From assembly GCA_016191335.1 (NCBI GenBank), contig JACPOW010000040.1, forward strand, positions 1 through 40,346: a DNA stretch of 40,346 nucleotides. The letters run 5' to 3'. How positions within the stretch are numbered: position 1 is the stretch's first letter; each line of letters opens with the position of its first letter. The notes under the pieces are model-generated. The model had not been told where the DNA came from. It made no database searches and was given only the letters and a program-made list of their open reading frames with translations. The DNA is from Elusimicrobiota bacterium. GTDB taxonomy: Bacteria > Elusimicrobiota > Elusimicrobia > UBA1565 > UBA9628. Of this stretch, positions 32,479 through 40,346 are shown piece by piece. The position numbers and the translations under genes were made by a program.

Positions 32479-32849
32479 GGCTGCGCCATCACCTTCTCGA
32501 TCTTCTTGAACAGGCGCGCCGAGTCGAAAGGCTTGATGAGGTAATCGTCGGCGCCCGCACGGAACGCTTCCTCGACGTCGCCCATGCGGCCGAGGCCGGT
32601 GACCATGATGACCTTGAGCCTGGAGGTCTTGGGATCGGCCTTCAGCAGCTTGCACACGTCGAAGCCGGACATCCGGGGCAGCATCACGTCGAGCAGGACG
32701 AGGTCGAAGGACTCCTTGCGGGCGCGCGTCACGCCCTCCGCCCCCTCGAGGCAGGTCGCCACCTTGTGGCCCTTCGCGGTCAGCAGCGCGGCCAGGTTGT
32801 CGGCGATCTCGGGCTCGTCTTCGACGATCAGGATGCGCGCGGGGTTCAT
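32475..32849 (-). CDS. Receiver-only response regulator (CheY-like)
   Basis: A 124-residue single receiver domain without output domain. The acidic pocket is E10 and D11 in ILIVEDEPEIADNL, the phosphorylation site is D54 in LVLLDVMLPRMSGFD, the switch Thr is T84 in VTGLGR, and the conserved Lys is K106 in LIKPFD. It would act through protein contacts, for example as a phosphate relay. Its ATG overlaps the end of the histidine-kinase-like gene by four bases, and its stop overlaps the ceramidase-like start. The kinase-like partner has no ATPase domain, so phosphate would have to come from another kinase. Confidence 0.94.
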   Translation of the reverse strand: MNPARILIVEDEPEIADNLAALLTAKGHKVATCLEGAEGVTRARKESFDLVLLDVMLPRMSGFDVCKLLKADPKTSRLKVIMVTGLGRMGDVEEAFRAGADDYLIKPFDSARLFKKIEKVMAQP

Positions 32850-33265
32850 GACTTGGCCTCCGCCGAGGAGTAGTGGAGAGTCGCCGTCGCGCGGCCGTCC
32901 TCCTCCACGCGGAACTCGAGTATCTCCTGGACGGTGAGCTCGGCGGTGTTCACGCGCAGGTCCTGGTGCAGCTCCATGTGCACGAAATCCCGCACCTCTC
33001 CGACCAGGCCGTTGAGGCGGCCGACCTGCTCGCGCGTCATCTCGATCCAGGGCTTGAGCGGGGCGGGCAGCTCCCCGAACACCTCGGAGAGCAGGTTCAG
33101 CACGGTCATGTTGACCGCGGTGATCGGCGTGTTGAGCTCGTGCATCGCGAAGGAGAACAGGCGCCCGAACAGCGCCGCCTTTCGCCGGTACGCGGCCTGC
33201 GCCGCGAGGCCGGCGACGGCGGCCCCGGCCAGCGCGCCCGCGAGGAAGGCCGCCGCGAGGGTCAT
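32846..33265 (-). CDS. Membrane-anchored HisKA domain protein lacking the ATPase domain
   Basis: A 139-residue protein with one N-terminal membrane helix (about 3-24) and a HisKA dimerisation domain. The H-box is FAMHELNTPITAVNMTVLNLL with phospho-acceptor H42; the second helix of the hairpin is MTREQVGRLNGLVGEVRDFV. After a short strand region (ELTVQEILEFRVEEDG) the protein stops just where the HATPase domain with its N and G boxes should begin. The stop overlaps the regulator ATG (ATGA), so nothing further is hidden downstream. It could be phosphorylated by another kinase and pass phosphate to the regulator, act as a phosphatase or dimer partner, or be a decayed kinase. It starts two bases after the carbonic anhydrase stop. 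Confidence 0.82.
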   Translation of the reverse strand: MTLAAAFLAGALAGAAVAGLAAQAAYRRKAALFGRLFSFAMHELNTPITAVNMTVLNLLSEVFGELPAPLKPWIEMTREQVGRLNGLVGEVRDFVHMELHQDLRVNTAELTVQEILEFRVEEDGRATATLHYSSAEAKS

Positions 33266-33267
33266 GC

Positions 33268-33792
33268 TCAGCCGCCGAACACGACGCGGGAGGCGGCCTT
33301 GTGGCGCTTGGCGAGGGCCACGTACTGACGCTCGCTGTCGCCGAGCATCTTCAGCTCGTCGGGCCGGAGCTTGCGCACGACCTTCCCCGGCGCGCCGAGC
33401 ACGAGGACTCCGGGCGGGATCTTCGCCCCGGCCGGGATCAGCGCGCCGGCGCCGATGAGGGTCCGGGCCCCGACCGTCGCTTCCATGATGATGGCGCCCA
33501 TCCCGACCAACACCTGGTCGCCCAGCCGGCAGCCGTGGAGGACGGCGCGATGGCCGACGGTGACGCCCTTGCCGATGACGGTCGGAGAGCCGTGCCGGGT
33601 GTGGATCACCGTCAGGTCCTGGATGTTGCTCCGGGCGCCGACCTTGATCTCGTCGATGTCGCCGCGCAGGACGCAGCCGGGGAACACCGAGGCGTCCTCC
33701 GCGAGCGTGACCTTGCCGATCACCTCGGCGGAATCGTGCACGAAGGCCTTCGGATGGATGCGCGGGGTCTTGCCGGAGAATGAACGGATCAT
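33268..33792 (-). CDS. Gamma-carbonic anhydrase family hexapeptide-repeat protein
   Basis: A 174-residue left-handed beta-helix protein of the gamma-carbonic anhydrase family (YrdA/PaaY type). The zinc-site region shows NIQDLTVIHTRHG and VTVGHRAVLHGCRLGD, with the three expected histidines (in VIH, VGH and VLHG). Hexapeptide turns follow (VLVGMGAIIMEATVGARTLIGAGALIPAG, in part). It ends in a helical tail starting KLRPDELKML. It may hydrate carbon dioxide, but many family members are inactive or have other roles. It is first in the five-gene leftward operon. A TGCTAGATT extended -10 ends seven bases before the ATG. Confidence 0.92.
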   Translation of the reverse strand: MIRSFSGKTPRIHPKAFVHDSAEVIGKVTLAEDASVFPGCVLRGDIDEIKVGARSNIQDLTVIHTRHGSPTVIGKGVTVGHRAVLHGCRLGDQVLVGMGAIIMEATVGARTLIGAGALIPAGAKIPPGVLVLGAPGKVVRKLRPDELKMLGDSERQYVALAKRHKAASRVVFGG

Positions 33793-33793
33793 G

Positions 33794-33808
33794 TGTTAGA
33801 ATCTAGCA
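33794..33808. promoter_or_regulatory. Overlapping divergent extended -10 promoters for nadB and the carbonic anhydrase operon
   Basis: TGTTAGAATCTAGCA reads as an extended -10 in both directions: TGT TAGAAT (33794-33802) rightward for nadB and TGC TAGATT (33808-33800) leftward for the carbonic anhydrase. The 15 bases form a near-palindrome, and the two -10 boxes share three bases. Polymerase could serve only one direction at a time. The leftward start would be nearly leaderless (seven bases); nadB would have a leader of about 20 bases with no Shine-Dalgarno. Confidence 0.6.
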
Positions 33809-33827
33809 CTCCACAGCCCCCCTTTCA

Positions 33828-35417
33828 ATGACCAAGAGAGCCCCCCGGCGGTCCGATTTCCTCGTCCTCGGCAGCGGCATCGCGGGCCTTCTGACCGCGC
33901 ACAAGCTGGCCCGCCTGGGCCGCGTCACCCTCGTCACGAAGAAGGAGGCGGCGGAGTCCAACACGAACTACGCCCAGGGCGGCATCGCGGCCGTCATGAG
34001 CGAGATCGACACCTTCGAGTCCCACGTGCGCGACACCTTGGTCGCCGGCGCGGGCATCTGCGACGAGGATGTGGTCCGGCTGACCGTTTCCGAGGCCCCC
34101 GCCCGCGTGCGCGAGCTCCAGGAGCTCGGCGTGCGCTTCTCCGAGCGGGAGGCCGTCGTGGACCTCGGCCTCGAGGCCGGGCACAGCCAGCGCCGGATCC
34201 TGCACGCGGGAGACATCACCGGGCGGGAGATCGAGCGGGCGCTCGTGGCGTCGGTGCGCCGCGACAAGAACGTGGACCTCATCGAGAACGCGCTGGCCGT
34301 GGACCTCCTCCTCGACAAGAGCGGCGCCTGCCGCGGGGCGTACGTGATGGACCGCGCCAGCGGCCGCATCGAGACGATCTCCGCCGAGGCGACGGTCCTG
34401 GCGACGGGCGGCGCCGGCAAGGTCTATCTCTACACCTCGAACCCCGACATCGCCACCGGCGACGGCATGGCCATGGCCTGGCGCGCCGGCGCGCGGATGG
34501 CGAACATGGAGTTCGTCCAGTTCCACCCGACCTGCCTCTATCACCCCCAAGCCAAGAGCTTCCTGTTGTCGGAGGCCCTCCGGGGCGAGGGAGGAAAGCT
34601 CATTTTGAAGGACGGGACGCGCTTCATGTCCCGGTACGACCGCCGCAAGGAGCTGGCGCCGAGGGACATCGTCGCGCGCGCCATCGACGCCGAGCTCAAG
34701 CGCACCGGCGACGAGTGCGTGTACCTCGACATGACCCATCATCCCCGGGCCTTCCTCAAATCCCGCTTCCCCAACATCTACGCCAAGGTGAAGTCCTTCG
34801 GCATCGACATGGCCGTGACCCCCATCCCCGCGGTCCCCGCCGCGCATTTCTTCTGCGGCGGGGTGCACACGGACACCTCGGGCCGCACCTCGGTTCCCCG
34901 CCTGTACGCCGTCGGCGAGACCGCGCACACCGGCCTCCACGGCGCCAACCGCCTGGCCTCGAACTCCCTGCTCGAGGGCTGCGTCTTCGCCCACCGCCTG
35001 GCCGAGCACCTGGCCTCGCCCGCGGCCCTCGGACCCGCCGCGCCCTTCACGCCCAAGCCCTGGAACCCGGGCCGGGCCGTGACCTCGGACGAGGCCGTCG
35101 TCATCTCGCAGAACTGGGACGAGATCCGCCAGCTGATGTGGAACTACGTCGGCATCGTGCGAACCGACAAGCGCCTCGACCGCGCGTGGGCGCGCCTGGA
35201 GCTCCTGCGCCGCGAGATCTCGGACTACTACTGGGACTTCCTCCCCACGCCCGACGTCGTCGAGCTGCGCAACATCGCCGACGTCGCGACGATGGTCATC
35301 CGCTCCGCCATGATGCGCAAGGAGTCCCGCGGCCTGCATTACACGCTCGACTACCCCAAGCCGAAGGCGGCGTGGCGGCGAGACACGTTCATCAAGCGGA
35401 AGCCGAACCGGCGCTGA
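33828..35417 (+). CDS. nadB: L-aspartate oxidase
   Basis: NadB (529 residues) oxidises aspartate to iminoaspartate, the first step of de novo NAD synthesis. The FAD dinucleotide motif is VLGSGIAGLLTAHKLA. Then come ESNTNYAQGGIAAV, SQRRILHAGDITGREIERAL, ATGGAGKVYLYTSNPDIATGDGMAMAWRAGA, EFVQFHPTCLYH, HFFCGGVHTDTSGRTS and GLHGANRLASNSLLEGCVF, partly quoted. The C-terminal helical domain (about 420-529) is complete. ATG 33828 gives the normal short lead before the FAD motif. nadA and nadC are not adjacent. The 3' end overlaps the convergent HNH gene by 26 bases. Confidence 0.97.
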   Translation: MTKRAPRRSDFLVLGSGIAGLLTAHKLARLGRVTLVTKKEAAESNTNYAQGGIAAVMSEIDTFESHVRDTLVAGAGICDEDVVRLTVSEAPARVRELQELGVRFSEREAVVDLGLEAGHSQRRILHAGDITGREIERALVASVRRDKNVDLIENALAVDLLLDKSGACRGAYVMDRASGRIETISAEATVLATGGAGKVYLYTSNPDIATGDGMAMAWRAGARMANMEFVQFHPTCLYHPQAKSFLLSEALRGEGGKLILKDGTRFMSRYDRRKELAPRDIVARAIDAELKRTGDECVYLDMTHHPRAFLKSRFPNIYAKVKSFGIDMAVTPIPAVPAAHFFCGGVHTDTSGRTSVPRLYAVGETAHTGLHGANRLASNSLLEGCVFAHRLAEHLASPAALGPAAPFTPKPWNPGRAVTSDEAVVISQNWDEIRQLMWNYVGIVRTDKRLDRAWARLELLRREISDYYWDFLPTPDVVELRNIADVATMVIRSAMMRKESRGLHYTLDYPKPKAAWRRDTFIKRKPNRR

Positions 35418-36504
35418 AGCCGGTCCCCGTCTCCCTCCTCCCGAAGACCGCCTCCGAAGCCGCCTGATTGTGCGCGCGGCACAGCAGGCGTATGTTCCTC
35501 GGGTCGTCCGACCTTCCCCCCTTCGCGTAAGGCCGGAGGTGGTCGTACTCGATCCAATCCTTGGAGCCGCACACCGTGCCGTCGGGCTCGCGCCAGGCGC
35601 AGCGGCCCTCGTCACGGGCCCATACCGCGCTCTTGACCTTCGCCGGGATGTACCGGCCCGCGGCCCAGGCGCGCAGGAAGCGCGTGGGCAGGCGTTCGCC
35701 GTCATCCGGCGCGGGGGCCGGCGTCTCCGCGACGCACTCGGCCTTGGCGGCCTTCATCTCCAGGCGGCGCTGGGGATCCTTCCGGTCGAGATACTCTTCG
35801 AGCGCCTCCCGAATCAGGTCCTCAAGGCGTCCTTCGGGGTATTTGTGCCGGAGGATCTGGCGCGCCCGCTCGATGAGCTTGGCGACGACCGTCGCCGCGT
35901 CGAAGCCGACGCGAACGCGGTCCGCGGAGATGGGCGCCAGCTGCTGCCAGCCATTCTCCATTCGATTCGGCGTGTCCGCGGGGACGGGCAGGGCGGTGTC
36001 GACCTCCAATGCCTGAGGCGGCGCGGCGGTGACGACGAGAGGGTGGGCAGGATAATTCCTGACGGCGTCCGGCTGGGGCGCTTGCGGATAGCGCGCGGCG
36101 ACCAACGCTTCGAGCTCCCGGCGGCTCTTGCCCGTCGCGGTCGCCAGCCATTCACCGACATTCGTCCGTTCGAGCCAAGGTGAAAGGACGACCAACGAGG
36201 ACGCGGTGACCTTCTTTTGCGCGAGCGCCGCCATCGCCTCCGGGTACGCCCGGATCACCCGCGCGACGCGGATGCGCCGGTAGGCCTCCCCCTCCTCGAA
36301 TCCCAAGGCCACGGTGCAGTACTCGTAGAGGGAGCGATGGCCTTCCTCCAGGCACAGCCGCCGTGCGTCGAATTCAGCGAGATGTTCGAGAAGCCTCAGC
36401 TCGTTGCGCCGCGAGTGATCCGCGAGGAATTTCGTCTCGCGCACGATCTCCGCGTCGGTGAGCCGTTCGCACTCGCTGAGCGCCGCCCCTTCTTTTCGAT
36501 CCAT
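35392..36504 (-). CDS. HNH endonuclease domain protein
   Basis: A 370-residue protein with an N-terminal helical region (SECERLTDAEIVRETKFLADHSRRNELRLLEHLAEFDARR and on, only partly quoted) and a C-terminal HNH nuclease (about 305-360): SAVWARDEGRCAW, CGSKDWIEYDHLRPYAKGG, and NIRLLCRAHNQ. The Cys residues probably hold a structural zinc. The middle is less conserved looking, with a Pro-rich stretch. This plan is common among abundant stand-alone HNH proteins of unclear role. AGGAGGG lies just before ATG 36504. A perfect 22-base palindrome lies 20 bases upstream. GC is slightly lower than in neighbouring genes, which may point to acquisition. It runs against nadB. Confidence 0.88.
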   Translation of the reverse strand: MDRKEGAALSECERLTDAEIVRETKFLADHSRRNELRLLEHLAEFDARRLCLEEGHRSLYEYCTVALGFEEGEAYRRIRVARVIRAYPEAMAALAQKKVTASSLVVLSPWLERTNVGEWLATATGKSRRELEALVAARYPQAPQPDAVRNYPAHPLVVTAAPPQALEVDTALPVPADTPNRMENGWQQLAPISADRVRVGFDAATVVAKLIERARQILRHKYPEGRLEDLIREALEEYLDRKDPQRRLEMKAAKAECVAETPAPAPDDGERLPTRFLRAWAAGRYIPAKVKSAVWARDEGRCAWREPDGTVCGSKDWIEYDHLRPYAKGGRSDDPRNIRLLCRAHNQAASEAVFGRRETGTGFSAGSASA

Positions 36505-36524
36505 GGAACCCTCCTGGCCGACCT

Positions 36525-36546
36525 CGACTGTTTCCGGAAACAGTCG
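36525..36546. promoter_or_regulatory. Perfect 22-base palindrome between the HNH gene and uvrA
   Basis: Two 11-base arms, CGACTGTTTCC and its exact complement, meet without spacer. It lies 20 bases upstream of the HNH ATG, next to its ribosome site, and about 53 bases before the uvrA -35. It may be an operator for the HNH gene or a shared site. It is not a standard LexA box. Confidence 0.6.
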
Positions 36547-36599
36547 GCGGCCTCACTTAACAGACGATCGACCCCCCGAAAAAGTTGCATGCCGTACAC

Positions 36600-36627
36600 T
36601 TGTTCGATATGCCCGAAATGCTATACT
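36600..36627 (+). promoter_or_regulatory. uvrA promoter
   Basis: TTGTTC (36600-36605), a 16-base spacer, and TATACT (36622-36627) preceded by TGC form an extended -10 promoter. The -10 ends nine bases before the ATG at 36637, so the transcript would have a leader of only about 2-4 bases and no ribosome site. Confidence 0.65.
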
Positions 36628-36636
36628 CCCTTCCTG

Positions 36637-39450
<2,814 letters not shown>

Positions 39451-39455
39451 CCCGT

Positions 39456-40346
39456 CTAGTCCCCGCCGAGCCCGCGCCGCAGGAAGAAGTACTCGTTGAC
39501 CGGGCGGTCGTCGCGCAGGCCCGAGGCGCCGGGAGAGATCAGCGAGTCGAGCGTCACCTCGGTCCCGAGCAGGGCCTGGAACTGCTTCGCCGCGGTCGCG
39601 TGCGGCCCCATCTCGAGCAGGTCCCGCGCCGCCGCCTTGGGCAGGCGGGCGGCCAGGTGCGCGGCGGTGCGCGCGGGGATGGGCTCGCGGCTGGCGAGGA
39701 CGTGCCAGCCCCAGCCCTCGAGCGAGCGGAACACGCGCGCGTGCGGGAAGCTGTCCTTGACCGCCTTGGCGAAGGCGGAGACCACGAGCGGCTCCAGCGG
39801 CTCGACGATCCAGATCTGCATGATCCCGTCCGGCGCCAGGCGCGTCTTCGCGGCGGCGTAGAACTCCTCCGAGAAGAGGAAGCTGGTGCCGGCGGCGGTC
39901 ATCGGCGGCGCGGGGTCGAGCGTGATGACGTCGTAGGTCTCCGCGGTGCGGGCCAGGAAGCGCCGGCCGTCGTCGACGACGACGCGCGCCCCGGGCGCGG
40001 CCATGACCGCGGCGGCGTCCTCGTGGAAGAAGCCGAACAGCTCCGGCACGCTCGGCACGAGCTCCACGGCCGTCGCCGGGATGCCCCAGGAGAGCAGGGA
40101 ACGGAAGGTCGTGCCCATGCCGAAGCAGATCACCAGGGCGTTCTTCGGCGGCCGCGGCAGGAAGGCCAGCGGCAGATGGGCCATCACCTTGGTGATCGGC
40201 GTGAGCTTGGTCATGCCGATGTTGTTGATCTGCAGGACGCGCTCCATACCCGTCCCGCCCACGGTCACGTTGGCCTGATAGTCGCGGCGGACCTGGACGT
40301 TCGCGTTGTACATGGCCACGACGTCGTTGAACGAGCTGGCGCAGAC
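39456..40346 (-). CDS. Spermidine synthase-like methyltransferase-fold protein, N-terminus outside the window
   Basis: The frame runs from the right edge to TAG at 39456-39458, about 296 codons. A beta-rich lead (VRRDYQANVTVGGTGMERVLQINNIG) precedes a Rossmann domain with ALVICFGMGTTFRSLL, AVELVPSVPELFGFF, VVVDDGRRFLART and DVITLDPAPPMTAAGTSFLFSEEFY, in part. This is the polyamine synthase fold; many such proteins are fused to a membrane transporter-like N-terminal region, and the nine codons before the GTG at 40319 are open, so the gene probably continues past the edge. Polyamine synthesis is not proven. It converges on uvrA with five bases between stops and no terminator visible. Confidence 0.82.
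   Translation of the reverse strand, partial: VCASSFNDVVAMYNANVQVRRDYQANVTVGGTGMERVLQINNIGMTKLTPITKVMAHLPLAFLPRPPKNALVICFGMGTTFRSLLSWGIPATAVELVPSVPELFGFFHEDAAAVMAAPGARVVVDDGRRFLARTAETYDVITLDPAPPMTAAGTSFLFSEEFYAAAKTRLAPDGIMQIWIVEPLEPLVVSAFAKAVKDSFPHARVFRSLEGWGWHVLASREPIPARTAAHLAARLPKAAARDLLEMGPHATAAKQFQALLGTEVTLDSLISPGASGLRDDRPVNEYFFLRRGLGGD

Noticed and set aside
36217..36636. N-terminal extension of UvrA
   Set aside because: The extra residues are antisense to the HNH gene, and a promoter lies at 36600-36627, after the supposed start.

Overview
The window is GC-rich bacterial chromosome, densely packed, with most neighbouring genes overlapping by 1, 4 or 8 bases. It comes from a diderm (LPS-bearing) bacterium: WaaA, LpxK, KdsA, KdsB, a heptose-phosphate kinase, a WaaF-type heptosyltransferase and LptA/B/C are all encoded. 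A high-GC Elusimicrobiota-like lineage is my best guess from overall gene style; this is inference, and other high-GC diderms are possible.

Layout. 1-138: 3' end of a group II (IIC-like) intron, with the last codons of its reverse transcriptase, domain V and domain VI, followed by half of a REP-like element. 263-1931: a peroxide-defence operon (dps, perR, peroxiredoxin) behind a promoter with a near-consensus 7-1-7 Fur/PerR box, closed by a strong hairpin terminator. 1983-4562: yajC-secD-secF, with yajC damaged by an internal out-of-frame deletion. 4559-25257: a run of about 25 same-strand genes for envelope building. It holds a DUF374 acyltransferase, waaA, a TMTC-like membrane protein broken by a TGA codon, three unknown exported or coiled-coil proteins, six glycosyltransferase or deacetylase genes, lpxK, a DUF3108 lipoprotein, hldE1, kdsB-pyrG-kdsA, a small membrane protein, and lptC-lptA-lptB. 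25254-27546: three leftward genes (small protein, TPR protein, secreted M48 protease). 27598-29840: feoA-feoB ferrous iron uptake behind an operator-like inverted repeat. 29843-29943: a second, nested hairpin element. 29969-33792: a leftward operon of gamma-carbonic anhydrase, a histidine-kinase fragment without ATPase, a receiver-only regulator, a ceramidase-like hydrolase and serC. 33828-40346: nadB, an HNH endonuclease gene, uvrA and the C-terminal part of a spermidine-synthase-like protein.

How the genes work together. The central block makes Kdo (kdsA), activates it with CTP (pyrG supplies CTP, kdsB uses it), phosphorylates lipid A precursor (lpxK), adds Kdo (waaA) and heptose or other sugars (GT9, GT4 and GT2 enzymes), and exports the product (lptABC). 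Upstream, secDF serves protein export.

The most notable signal is regulatory. At least seven genes have a -10 hexamer (TATAAT, TATACT or TAGATT) placed 5-7 bases before the start codon, and uvrA has one 9 bases before. This predicts leaderless mRNAs. Genes with a clear Shine-Dalgarno (dps, prx, yajC, HNH) lack that placement. Other points of interest are the kinase fragment, the TGG-to-TGA change, the yajC deletion, a GT9 domain-and-a-half fusion, a probable CTG start, and two families of dispersed palindromes.
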